64,000 nucleotides of DNA from Blastomyces gilchristii SLH14081 (Eukaryota > Ascomycota > Eurotiomycetes > Onygenales > Ajellomycetaceae), in NCBI RefSeq assembly GCF_000003855.2, contig NW_003101678.1, forward strand, positions 2,421,134-2,485,133, in the 5' to 3' direction. The position numbers and the translations under genes were made by a program. The notes beneath the pieces are model-generated. The model ran no database searches and was not told where the DNA came from. It was given only the letters and a program-made list of their open reading frames with translations. Within the stretch, counting starts at the first letter, position 1. Each line of letters starts with the position of its first letter. This document shows, one piece after another, positions 34,902 to 47,339 of the stretch.

Positions 34902-36142
34902 ATGTCTAATAATAATATGAGAGAACTCTCAAATGCGAGCATAGAAGTAATATCACAGTGACTTCAAGTAATGTTGAAATTATAACAATAACAGATAGCA
35001 GATATGCATGCAACTCAGTAACTTCAATACAAAGAGATTTAATAATTAACTTATGTGATTTCAACATCTACAGATTTGAATACAAAAGTGCTGAAAGAAC
35101 ACTTAGATACTTCTGCATATTTCAATACTTCTGATCTCACTCTCTACTCATTATGAAGAATGAAAATGCTTATGAAACTGAGTGTAGATGAAGATGCTAT
35201 TGATTCATTAATCAATCAAGATTGATATATCAATGAATGATTGAAGAATCGCATGAAACAGAAGTTTCATTCATGAATGAAAGCATATGAATCAGTATTG
35301 TAAACATCTGACAATATCATCAAACATCTTGATATTCTGTTTCAAGACACTGCTATGTAACAGAAAGTGTTAGATTAATTACAGAGTATCTGACAGAGAA
35401 ACACTTCTCTTACAATATTCATTTCTGACTTCAACATCAAGATTCTAGAAGCAGATGATTAATCTTGAGAGAATTAAATGAAGATTAGTATACTTAAGAA
35501 GACATTAACTGTTAAACTCTTACAGGCTCTTGTAAGTGTAGATGAAGATCAGACTTATAAAGATTTCTGAACATTGAATAATTATCTTATCAAGCTCAAG
35601 AGTATACAGAACAGTGATAGAAGATATTACATTTCAGTAACTTATACACCTGCACTGAAGAACAGCAATGATGCAGATGCTATGAACTGAATAGATTCAA
35701 ATACCTATACATAAGCAAGAGTTTTCACTGTTCAAACAGGCTTCTGAGTCTCTGAAATCACTTCTGAAGAAGTCACTGATCAATGTTAATGTAAAGTATG
35801 TATCAACTGTAACTGATCAGAACACATTGCTTTCAACTACTAATCAACCTACATATCTTCTCACTTGAAGAATGAATCAATGTCTGTCTGTGCTAACTAT
35901 GTTACATTAGAGAAAGATTCAGAAGATAACTATGAAAATGTCTCAATAAAGCAGAGAAAAGATTAACTTCTGTTCAAATTTATAAACAGAAGCTTGAAGA
36001 GATCAGATGATAATAATTTAAAGAGAAAATAACAATGAATACAATTCTTGTATCTACTGTAGTTGATAATATATATAATATGAAAGTCATGGTAGACAGC
36101 AGTCTATGTCACTATACAATGATAAAATCTTCAGTTGTAAGA
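34902..36142 (+). pseudogene. Gypsy-3 gag and start of protease
   Basis: The frame starting at ATG 34902 is collinear with Gypsy-1 gag: MKMLMKLSVDEDAI near 35160, then a C-x2-C-x4-H-x4 knuckle near 35790, with the final Cys read as Tyr. A protease-like block with VMVDSSLCHYTMIKSS lies at about 36085-36130. It is cut inside the protease by Gypsy-4 (duplication TAAGA). Confidence 0.82.
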
Positions 36143-36456
36143 TGTAAGGGGCCTACACTGAATAGATCGGTATTATATTGATAGGTCTTATATAACAAAG
36201 AGAAAAACATTAGAGAAGAAAAGAAAGAGAAAGTGCGAGAATCAGCAATTGAAGTAAATATTTATACATGTATGTGATGGTGTACGCGGTGGTGCTTCAG
36301 GGCAGAAGAATATACACGCATTCATAGCAGCCGAGAATCAGTGATTGGAACATACACATTCATGACAGCTGAGAACTGATGATCAGGAATGAGGCGGTAG
36401 AAATCTATGAAGTGTACAGAATAGTCTATATAATTGATCAGACACAGCTCATCACA
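36143..36456 (-). repeat. Gypsy-4 3' LTR (314 bp)
   Basis: Starts TGTAAGGGGCC, ends CATCACA. Pairs with 41553-41866. Confidence 0.92.
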
Positions 36457-39400
36457 TTAGTCCTCTCTTTTCAGAAGCAGTTCTCATCAGTCAAGAGCTG
36501 CTGTTTCAGATAACACAGAACTCAGAGTTCAGATCAGTTGATTATAGTCAATCTATTTCACAAGATATTGTCAACTACAGCTGTGTGATCTCTCATTGAG
36601 AATATCTTTAATCTCTCACTTAAGCTCATTATCTTCTTCTATGATCTCTGATGATTGTCAGTCAGAAGTTAGTTGAGAAGAGAATAGATCAGTGACAGTG
36701 TGACAGAGCAAGCTTGTATAAAAGACATCATGAATCTCTGATAATGTGTCAAGATAGTAGTTGTGACTATCTAGAACTTCTATCACTTTATACTTGATAT
36801 GACAGTAATCTAGTGTACAAGATGAATATGTGATTTGTATATTCTTAAGATTCAATCATACTAGATCTTCTATCTTATATTATTCAGTGAGATCTCAGTG
36901 AATATTAATTTAATTCTCTTGATCTTGTTTTACAGTTATCATAGAGATCTCTGCTTAATCACAGACATCTCAGAGTTTTATTACTATATTATCAGCAATC
37001 TGAATCAGACTGCAGAGGTTCAGTGTGAACTGTGTAATCTCTAGAAGATTTAATATCTTCATATAATAATCATATGTAAGAAAGAACAGACTTATATCTG
37101 TTAAAACAGCATCTCATTCATTAATAGCAATCTCTGTATGTAGAAGCAGATCATATCAATTATCTTATAAGTAATTATAGAACTTACAGAGATAGTTCTT
37201 TATAATCTGAATTGTTCATTCTGATGCATCATCAGTCTCAGAGTGATAGACAGTTAACAGACAGTATATAATCTTAAGAACTTGACAGATTCTTGTTCAG
37301 AGAGTGCTTATAAATTGACAGCTCTGATCTGATATTATAGATCTCAGTAATTTATACATCTGATAGAACAGACTTCTTAGAAAAGCTTTGACAACTTATT
37401 CAGTATTTATCTTATCACAGAGTTTCAATATAATACTCTTACTCAATCAGTTCATAATGATCAGGATATTTCTACAGTTCTTACTCTCAGAAAGATTAAT
37501 AGTGAAGTCAATAGCTATATCTTATCAGATTCTATCAGAAATATCAAGTAGTTTCAGCAGGCCTTTTCTACAGTTCTTTCATAAGATGATGAAGAAACAA
37601 CAGTTACAGTTTCAGATAAAATATCTGATACTGTTTAATATCTCAGATCAGTAGAACTCTCAGAAGATTATTTAATACAGTTATTCACAATCTGAATGAC
37701 TGATTATATATGAATCATGCATCTCTTACATTATCTGAGTGTATAAGAGTTCAGAGTAGAGAACTCAATATCACTTGTAAAACTGTAGAGTGTTATTATC
37801 ATTGATTGAGTATTCTGAGATATTGATTCTTATACATAGTTCTGAGAAGAATCAGAGTGCTTCTTGATATACTGCTTTAGTAAGCACTTGAAGAAGTTCA
37901 TCAGTTTGAGCTGTTATATGTCATAATTTATTCAGTGTAGATTTGAGAGAAGTTGAGATATCAATATCAGTATCAGTGTTGATTTGAAGAGGGAGTATTC
38001 TAATCAGAGAAGTATGTATAGTGTCATGAGTTATTTCATCTTGATTAACTAGTATCTTCAGATTCAAGAGTCAGTGCTCTTAGTTTATTCAGTGAGTATC
38101 TGTTATATCAGATAATATATCTTACTCTTATTATAAGAGAGCATCTGTCATTGAGTTCTGACTGCCAGAACAGTAGTGTATTGTAAAATGAAAGTGACTT
38201 AAGAACTCAGATTATCATATCTATCATTCAGTGAGTTTATAAGTAGTTGTGAAGTATTTGAGATTCTTATAATCTGTGACTATCTTAAATTCAGAGATAC
38301 TTCAGAGTTCAGAGTCTCATTCTTTTAAACAGTGTATAATTACAAGAAGTTCCTTATCATAGATCTTATAATTGTATTCAGCAGAACTCAGTTTCTTAGA
38401 TATGAAGATACATGATCATAGAACATCTTCATTATTATATTACAATATCACTTCTTCTATTATATAGTCAGAGAAATCAGTTTCAATAACTATCTCATAA
38501 TCAGAATTAAATGTTATTAGTAGAGAGATATTAATAAATATCTTCTTTATCTGTATAAATGCTGCTTCAGTATCTGTTAATCATTGAAATACTGTGTCTT
38601 TCTTAGTGAGTTCTGTAAGTGATCTTGTGATATCTGAGAAGTTTTGTATAAATCACTGATAGAAGTGAGTAAATTCAATGAAGCTTTGTACATCTTTCAC
38701 AGTGTATAAGATCTCTCATTCAAGAATAGCAGAGATCTTCTCAGAATTCATTCAGATTCTCTTATCAGCTTCTATGATGAAATCTAAGTATTTAGTACTC
38801 TTGACTTTGAAATCATACTTATCAATATCAATTGATAGTCTCACTTCTTGTAGTTATTGTAATACTCTTTGTATATACTCTTGATATTTCTTTCTGAATT
38901 CATCAGTGAAGATGAGAATGTTATCTAGATAAACAGATATAAATTTATTAAGAAAGTCTCAGAGTGCTTAGTTGATATACTTCTGAAATATACTGAGAGC
39001 ATTGATCAGTTCAAAGAGTGTGACTACTTATTCAAAGAGACTATATCATGTTCAGAATACTGTAAGTCACTCATCTTCTTCAGTGATGTGAATCTTGTGA
39101 AACACAGTGATGATATCTAACTTTGTAAATCATTAAGCTTATTCAATATAAGCTAGAGTTTTATTGATAAGAGATAAAGAATAACAGTCTTTCTTTATTA
39201 ATCTATTCAATTCTTGATAATTTATACAGAACTGAAGTTCTTCATCTGATTTCTTTGCAAAGAGAATAGAGACTGCAGTGAAAGAGTTGCTAATATATAT
39301 AAATTCTTTATTCAACAGATTATTGAGTGTCTTTCAAAGAAGAAGAAGTTCATCTTGAGACATGTTATAAAGAGAGTCTTATAACAGTTCAGAGTTCTTA

Positions 39401-41282
39401 TCATTCTTTTTCTCTAACTTAATACTGTGATTCACTTCAGAATCTTATAAGAGAAGTATATTTATAATATTATCTTATTAAAAGATATCTAGATATTCAT
39501 GATATTATTGAGAGAGTTTTGTACAAGAATCTGTTATTATAATACAGAATAACTTTTCTAGAGTCTTTTTAATATTAGCTAGACTGATGAAATAGATTGA
39601 TATATAATTCTACTGTCAGTGAACTTGTCAGTGACCCTGTCAGTGATTTTGATAATGACTTCTTTTTCAGAGTATTTTATAAGTGTTGACAGAGATCTGT
39701 GTAAGATTCATAGTCTTGTGAATATTATCTTCATGAATCCTGTCATCATTAGAGAATATCAAGCTTCTGTTTCAAGTATTCAGTAAGATATCTTGTTCAG
39801 ATAGTTAGATAAGTTCTAATATAAGATTATAATCAAGATTATCAACTTCATATATATAGATATCTTCATATTAATATTCTCTCACATCTATGTTTAGTTT
39901 TATCATATAATGAGTACAAACATTCTTCAGATTATCAAATTCTGTGAGAAGTCAGAGTTTTGATAAAGAGATATACTAAAGATTATAACATCTTACAACT
40001 GAAGATTTTATCATTGTATAGTAATATAGACTGCTGTCTATCATGACTTTTATATTATACATATTATTAATCACAGTAGATATAAGAATTGCATTCATTG
40101 TCATTTTCTCTTTAAATCATTATTATCTGATCTCTTCAAGCTTCTGTTTATAAATTTGAACAGAAGCTAATCTTTTTTCTGTTTTATCAAAGTATTCTTA
40201 TAGTTATCTTCTAAATCTTTCTTCACTGCAATGTGATTGATGCAGACAGACACTGATTTATCTTTTAAATGAGAAGACACTGATCTTTCTCTTAATTAAG
40301 AAGATATGTAGATTGATCAGCAGTTGAAAGCAATGTACTCTGATCAGTTACAGTTGATACACACTTCTCATTAACATTAATCAGTGACTTCTTCAGAAGT
40401 AATATCAGAAACTCAAAAGCCTGTTTAAACAGCAGAGACTCTTGCTTATATGTAGATATTTAAGTCTACTCAATTCATGACATCTGCATCATTGTTATTC
40501 TTCAGTGTGAGTGTATAAGTTGCTGAGATGTAATATCTTCTATCACTATTCTGTATACTCTTGAGCTTGATAAGACAGTCATTCAATGTTCAGAGCTGTG
40601 TGTAGAAGTCTTTATAAGTCTGATCTTTATCTATGCTTATAAGAGTCTGTAAGAGTTTGAAAGTTAATATCTTTTTAAATATACTAATCTTCATTCAATT
40701 CTTTTAAGAGTAATCTTCTACTTCTAGAATTTTAATATTAAAGTCAGAAATGAATGTTGTAAGAGAAGTGTTTCTCTGTTAAGTACTCTGTAATCAATTT
40801 AATACTTTCTATTGTATAGCAGTGTCTTAGAACAGAATATCAAGATATTTGATGATATTATCAGATATTTGTAATACTGATTTACATGCTTTTATTTATG
40901 AATAAAACTTCTGTTTCATACAATTCTTCAATTATTCATTAATATACTAATCTTGATTGATTAGCAAATCAATAATATCTTTATCTATACTCAGTTTCAT
41001 GAGCATTTTCATTCTTCATAATAAGTAGAGAGTGAGATTAAAAGTATTGAAATATATAGAAGTATTTAAGCACTCTTTCAGTGCTTTTATATTCAATTCT
41101 ATAGATATTGAAATTATCTGAATTCTTTATTGTGATAATTGTTGAATCTCTTCATATTGATATTATTGAGTTGCATGCATATCAGCTATTTATTACTATT
41201 GTAATTTTAACATTGCTCAGAGTCACTGTGATATCACTTCTATACTCATGTTTAAGAGTTCTCTTATATTATTATTAGACAT
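36457..41282 (-). pseudogene. Gypsy-4 gag-pol
   Basis: Collinear with Gypsy-1 and Gypsy-3. Stops are frequent throughout. The gag start is preserved as ATGTCTAATAATA on the minus strand at 41282. The longest open stretch is the integrase tail (36855-36658). No part is likely to be translated into a functional protein. Confidence 0.82.
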
Positions 41283-41552
41283 AGTTATTAATTATCAGAT
41301 ATGTAATTGTATGAATATCTTATATATTTAAGTGTCAGAACTCTCAGATCTTTCACTGACATTCTCTTATAAGATTTTACTCTCTTTATAAGATCTTGTT
41401 ACAGGGTCAGAGTGACTGATGAGCAAGCTTCTATCTGAGAACTCAGTGTCTACTTTAACTGATTGTTTCTCTTTTCTTATACATTGTTATATGTTCAGAT
41501 ATCTCTCAATGAATAATCATTTCTAATAAGAAGATAATGAATGTTTTTCTAG

Positions 41553-41866
41553 TGTAAGAGGCCTACACTGAATAGATCAGTATTATATTGATAGGTCTTA
41601 TATAACAAAGAGAAAAATGTTAGAGAAGAAAAGAAAGAGAAAGTGCGAGAATCAGCAATCAAAGTGAATATTTATATGTGTATGTGGTGGTGTACACGGT
41701 GGTGCTTCAGGGTGGAAGAATATACACATGTTTGTAGCAGCCGAGGGTCGGTGATCGGAACATACATGTTCGTGGCGGCCGAGGATCGGCGATCGGGAAT
41801 GGGGCGGTAGAAATCTATGAAGTGTACGGAATAGTCTATATGATTGATCGGGCGCAGCCCGCCACA
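41553..41866 (-). repeat. Gypsy-4 5' LTR (314 bp), weakly mutated
   Basis: The last about 200 bp keep GGCGGCCGAGGATCGG, GATCGGGAATGGGGCGG and the terminal CGGGCGCAGCCCG. A 71-codon minus-strand frame here is only a consequence of the few stops. Confidence 0.92.
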
Positions 41867-42368
41867 TAAGATATTATAATCTTCAGTGTATTCTCTTATT
41901 AAAATCTCAACTTCTTACAGAATTTGATGATTCAAAAAATGTTTACACTCATTACATGATGAAACTAAACATAGATATCAGAGAACATCAGTGTGAAGAT
42001 GTCTACATATATAAAGTTAATAATCTTGATTATAATCTTATATTAGAACTTATCTGACTATCTGAACAAGGCATCTTATTGAACACTTGAAACAGGAGTT
42101 TAATATTTTCTAACAATGATAGAGTCTATGAGAATAATATTCATAAGACTATGAATCTGACACAGATCTCTGTTAACATCTATGAAATACTCAGAACAAG
42201 AAGTCACTGAAAGAATCACTGATAGCAGAATTATATATCAATCTATTTCATTAGTCTGACTGATATTAAAAAGACTCTAGAAAAGTTATTCTGTATTACA
42301 ATAACAGATTCTTATATGAAACTCTCTTAATAATATCATGAATATCTAGATGTCTTCTGATAAGATAA

Positions 42369-42738
42369 CACTATAAATATATCTCTCTTACAAGGCCCAG
42401 AAGTAGATCATAGTATTAAGTTAGAAAAGAAGAATGATAAGAACTCTGAGTTATTATAAGGCCTTCTTTATAATATGTCTCAAGATGAACTTCTTCTTCT
42501 TCAGAAGACACTCAATAATCTGTTAAATAAGAGATTTATACATGTTAGTAACTCTTCTGCTGCAGCTTCTATTCTCTTTACAAAGAAATCAGATGAAGAA
42601 GTTCAATTCTGTGTGAACTGTCAAGAATTGAACAGATTAATCAAGAAGAACTACTATTCTTTATCTCTTATCAATGAAATTCTAGCTCACATTGAACAAG
42701 CTCAATGATTTATAAAACTAGATATCATCACTGTGTTT
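42369..42738 (+). pseudogene. Gypsy-3 reverse transcriptase, N-terminal part
   Basis: An open stretch at 42475-42708 reads MSQDELLLLQKTLNNLL, then SAAASILFTKKSDEEVQFCV, then NRLIKKNYYSLSLINEIL, the entry region of Ty3/gypsy RT (primer-grip side, before the catalytic box). It is cut at 42747 by LINE-3 and resumes at 44361. Confidence 0.85.
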
Positions 42739-42747
42739 CATAAAATT

Positions 42748-44351
42748 TATTATTATTATTATTATTCTTCAATTATAGATGTATGCAGTCAGAGACTATG
42801 ACATCTACCTGAGAACTTTTAGTTCTCAGAGTTTTTCCTATATCTGTAAAGTTAACTATTATACATTCATCAATTTCAGATATGCAAAATCAGAAAATTC
42901 CAGCCCAGAATACAAAAACTGTTTACAAATTGCAGTGTTTTAACATCTTCTGATACTTTGAAATCATTTGACAATATCATGACAAAGAAAAAGAGAACAC
43001 AGTCTTAAAGATAGACACATTAAATAGATAGACAGAAAGAAATTGAAAGGAAAAGATAAAGTAAAGAAAGACTGTAACAAAACAAATTATTAAAAGATAG
43101 TATATAGCTGTTTTAACAGACTATATCTGGTTGATTTCCTTCTCTTCATATTCAGATAATTCTGAATTTAGTTATTTTCTTGTAGCTGCTTGAGTTTCTG
43201 ATAGAAAGTCTATTAAGTATTTAATTCCTGTCTCAGTTGAGAATAAGAATCTCATATTTAATTGATTTAGATCATACTTCTCTTTTAATCTGGCTCTGAG
43301 ACTATTGTATAATGCACAGTGCATTATAATATGCTCAGGATTCTCATTTATATTGTAGAATGAGCATTCTATTGAGTCAAATCTATCATCAAATCTTTGT
43401 ATATAAGATTTGAAATAGCCATGTCCTAGTTTCAGCTGTATTATAGATGAGAATATTTTCTTTTTACATTTAATTGAACAAGATTTTCACTTGGGTTTTG
43501 TTTCAAATCTTGAATAATGTATACTCTTCTTTTGTTTCTGCCAGCTTTCATTTCACTTGTCTAAACAAGATTCTTTTATTTTTCTCTTTATAAAAGACCA
43601 GGACACAATTTTTTGAATAGATCTGCTTAATTCTGCACCCTTTTTTGCAGCTGAATCAGCCAATTCATTGCCATGAATATTCATATGAGCAGGAACTCAG
43701 TGTAGATGAATTATCAGCTTTAATATTCTTCTCTTTTGAATTTTCAAAACAGAGTTTAAGATCAGTTCAAGATTCATTTGATCATTATGAATCTGACTAT
43801 TTCTAAGTCTTTTTAAAGCAGCTTGACTATCAGAGAATATCCATGTCTCTTTCAAACAATTTCCTCTTTTATGAGATTTTATTTTAATGAGTTTGAAAGC
43901 TTTCACTATTGCAAATAGTTCAGCATCAAAGACTTCACATTCACAGCCTAGATTCCAGAAATCTGAGATAAAATTGATATTATCTTCAGTATAAGCAATG
44001 CCTGCGCCTAATCTATTCAAGTTCTCATTTTTTGAGTCATCTGAATAAATCAGAATAGAGTCTTTTATATTGATTGTAGAAATTCTCTTCAAATACTGTT
44101 CATATTCTTTCTCTTTTGATAGTTCACTTATTTGTAAGTCTATAAGAGATTCAAGCTTTTCTCTCCAGGGAGATAACTTCTCATGATCAACTTTTTCAAC
44201 ATTTAAAGAAGACAATTGATTTTTAATCAGAGAGCATAGTCTGTACAGTTGAGAAGGCATTTTCTTTGAAGAATTATTTTCATTTCAATCAAGAAATCTA
44301 TTCCAATCCAGTTCATTTCCAGAGTTAATTGATGGAAATGAAGAAGAGACT
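42748..44351 (-). mobile_element. LINE-3: 5'-truncated Tad1-like LINE
   Basis: Flanked by CATAAAATT (42739-42747 and 44352-44360). The plus strand starts with ATT repeats, the complement of the (TAA)n tail. The minus strand covers the end of RT, RNase H, the C-terminal Cys/His block and the 3' UTR with the conserved hairpin. It is truncated at a point matching about 25660 of LINE-1. It is less mutated than the other copies, keeping Trp codons that are stops elsewhere. Confidence 0.9.
43697..44260 (-). pseudogene. LINE-3 RNase H fragment, longest LINE frame in the window
   Basis: 187 codons open on the minus strand, starting MPSQLYRLCSLIKNQLSS and covering the RNase H domain with LIYSDDSKN, DAELFAIVKAF and IFSDSQAALKRL up to LIIHLH, where the next codon is a stop instead of the Trp of HWVPAH. 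No promoter or upstream ORF2 remains, so it is a dead fragment. Confidence 0.88.
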
Positions 44352-44360
44352 CATAAAATT

Positions 44361-47027
44361 CATATCACTGAAGAAGACAAATGACTTACAGCATTCTGAA
44401 TATGTTATGATCTCTTTGAATGAATAGTTACACTCTTTGAACTGATCAATGCTCTCAGTACATTTCAGAAGTATATTAACTGAGTACTCTGAGATTTTCT
44501 TGATAAATTTGCATCTGTATATCTCAATGACATTCTCATCTTCACTAATGAGTTCAGAAAAGAATATTAAGAACATGTACAAAAAGTATTACAATGATTA
44601 TGAGAAGCAGAACTATTAATAGATATTGACAAGTGTGACTTTGAAGTCAAGAGTATCAAATATCTAGGTTTTATCATAGAAGCTGGCAAGAGAATTCAAA
44701 TGAATTTCAAGAAAGTCTCTGTCATTCTTGAATGAGAAGCTTCATATACTGTGAAAGATGTACAAAGCTTCATCAGATTTGCTAACTTCTATCAGTAATT
44801 TATATAAAACTTCTCAGATATTATGAGATCACTTACAGAACTTATTAAGAAGAACTCAGTATTTCAGTAATTAGCAGACACTGAAGCTGCATTTATACAG
44901 ATAAAGAAGATGTTCATTAATATCTCTCTACTAATAACATTTAATTCTGATCATGAAACAGTTATTGAAGCTGACTTCTCTGACTATATTATAGAGAAAG
45001 CTATATTACAATATGATGATGAAGATGTCTTATAATCATGTATCTTTATATCTAAGAAACTGAGTCTCACTGAATGCAACTTTGAGATCTATAATAAGAA
45101 ACTTCTTACAATTGTATACTGTCTAGAAGAATGAGACTCTGAACTCTGAAGTGTCTCTGAATTTGAGATAATCACAGATTATAAGAATCTCAAGCACTTT
45201 ATAACTATCTGTAAACTCACTGAATAATAGATGCAATGATCTGAGTTCTTAAGCTGCTTTCATTTTACAATACACTACTGTTTCAGCAGTCAAAACTTGA
45301 TTACAGATGCTCTCTTATAACAAGAGCAAGATATGTCTTCTGATGTAACAGACACTTATTGAATGAACTGAGAACATCAGCTTCTAAATCTGAAGATATT
45401 AGTTGATCAAGATGAAATAACTCATGACACTATACATACTTCTCTGATTAGAACATTCTCTCTCTGAACTGTCACTGATATCAACACTGACACTGACACT
45501 GATATCTCAACTTCTCTCAAACCTACATTAGATAAGCTATGACATACAGCAGCTTAAATCAATGAACTTCTTTAAGTACTCACTGAAGCAGTATGATAAG
45601 AAGCACTCTGATTTCATTCAGAATTACATGTAAGAACTGACATCTCAGAATGTTCAATTGATGATAATAACACTCTATAATTCTGTAAACAACACTGAGT
45701 CTCTCACTCTGAACTCTTCTACATCTGAATAATACAAGAGATGCATGATTTGTATATGACTGATTATTCAGACTGTGCACAACTGTATAGAATAGTTTTC
45801 TGAGAGTTCTATTAATCTGAGATATTAAACAGCATCAGACACTTTATCTGAAACTGCAATTACTGTTCTTCTATTATCTTATGAAAGAACTGTAGAAAAG
45901 ATCTACTGAAATCACTTAATATTTCTGATAGAATCTGATGAGATGAAGTAATTGACTTCACTATTAATCTATCTAAGAGTAAGAATTATAGAAATATTCT
46001 GATCATTGTGAATTGATTGAGAAAAGATGTAATATTGAAATCTTGTAGTAAAATGAATACTGAACAAGTTACTGAAGCTTTTCTACAGAGCCTGTTCTAT
46101 TGAATGTATGAATTACTGAGATCTATAGTATTGAATTAGAACTGTCAATTCATGAGTACTCTCTGAACAAGAATCTGTCAAGTTCTCAAGATTATATACT
46201 GTCTGTCAACTATCTATCACTCTGAGACTGATGATGTGTCAGAATGAATAATTCAGACTGTGAAGAATTATCTTTATAAGTTCTGCAATCATTTATAAGA
46301 TGATTGATATAATCTTCTTCTATATGCAGAGATCACTATCAACAGTTGAGATACTGTTTTAACAGATATAAGCCTGTTCTTTCTTACATATGAATATCAC
46401 ATAAAAGTGTTGAATCTTCTAGAGATTACACAGTTCACACTGAACCTCTACAGTTCAATTCAAATCACTGATAATATAGTAATAAAGCTTCAAGATGTCT
46501 GCAACTGAGCAGAGGCCTTCATAGTGACTGTGAAACAAGATTAAGAAGATTAAATCAACATCTGACAAGATTTCACAGAGCAGTATAAGATAGAAGATCT
46601 TGTGTAATTGAATCTCAAGAATATATGAATCACACATTCATCTTGTACACTAGATTACTGTCATATCAAGCATAAAGTAATAGAAGTTCTAGATAGTCAT
46701 AACTATCATCTTGACACATCATCAGAGATTCATGATGTCTTTCACACAAGCTTGCTTCACTGCACTATCACTAATCTGTTCTCTTCTCAACTGACTTCTA
46801 ACTAACAGCTACCAGGCATTATAGAAGAAGATAATAAGCTTGAGTGAGAGATTGAGAATATTCTTGATAAGAGACCTCACGGCTGTAGCTGATAATATCT
46901 TATGAAATGAGTTGACTATAATTGCCTGATCTGAACTTCAAGCTTCACATTATCTGAGACAGCTGCTCTTGACTGATGAGAACTACGCGCCTGCAACTCT
47001 ATATCACTTCTGAAAAGAGAGGGCTAA
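44361..47027 (+). pseudogene. Gypsy-3 rest of RT, RNase H, integrase, chromodomain
   Basis: Resumes with the RT after LINE-3, runs through RNase H (about 44880-45290) and integrase (about 45300-46820; tail VIEVLDSHNYHLDTSSEIHD near 46680-46740), and ends in a chromodomain-like block, IENILDKRPHGC then YLMK and VDYN, at about 46850-46920. Stops are common. Confidence 0.82.
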
Positions 47028-47339
47028 TGTGACAGGCTGTGTCTGATCAATCATACAGACTATTCTGTTACACTTCATAGATTCTTCTACTTCACTCTTG
47101 AACATGTACACTCTAATTCTCAGCCATTCTTGATCACTGATTCTCAGCTGTTATAAATACATACACTCTGATTCTCAGTCATTCTTGATCACCAATTCTC
47201 AGTCATCACATATGTGTATAAATATTCACTCTAATCACTGATTTTCACACTTTCTCTTTCTTTTCTTCTCTAATGTTTTTCTCTTTGTTATATAAGACCT
47301 ATAATATTATACTAATCTATTCAGCGTAGGCCTCTTACA
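47028..47339 (+). repeat. Gypsy-3 3' LTR (312 bp)
   Basis: Starts TGTGACAGGCTGTGTC and ends CCTCTTACA. Same length as the 5' LTR; the differences I see are C/T or G/A. Confidence 0.93.

Larger units (their letters stand above)
36143..41866 (-). mobile_element. Gypsy-4: chromodomain Ty3/gypsy element, minus strand, 5.7 kb and uninterrupted
   Basis: 314-bp LTRs at 36143-36456 and 41553-41866 and a perfect TAAGA duplication (36138-36142, 41867-41871). It is the only family member in the window without insertions, so it gives the element's native length (5,724 bp). Minus-strand order: gag from ATG 41282, knuckle near 40340, protease near 40100, RT near 39400-38650 (catalytic box near 38935), RNase H near 38600-38000, integrase near 37900-36850, and an integrase C-terminal piece open at 36855-36658 (VIEVLDSHNYYLDTLSEIHDVF). 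It supplies the empty target sites for both TIR elements in Gypsy-1. Confidence 0.92.
34317..47339 (+). mobile_element. Gypsy-3: chromodomain Ty3/gypsy element, plus strand
   Basis: 312-bp LTRs at 34317-34628 and 47028-47339 and a perfect GAAAT duplication (34312-34316, 47340-47344). Order: gag from ATG 34902, zinc knuckle near 35790 (CINCN, EHIAFNY), protease near 36035, [Gypsy-4], RT (open part 42475-42708), [LINE-3], rest of RT and RNase H to about 45290, integrase to about 46820, chromodomain about 46836-46930. Same family as Gypsy-1 and Gypsy-4. All frames carry stops. Confidence 0.92.

Noticed and set aside
41652..41867. 71-codon minus-strand ORF
   Set aside because: Entirely inside the Gypsy-4 LTR; open only because that LTR kept its GC content.
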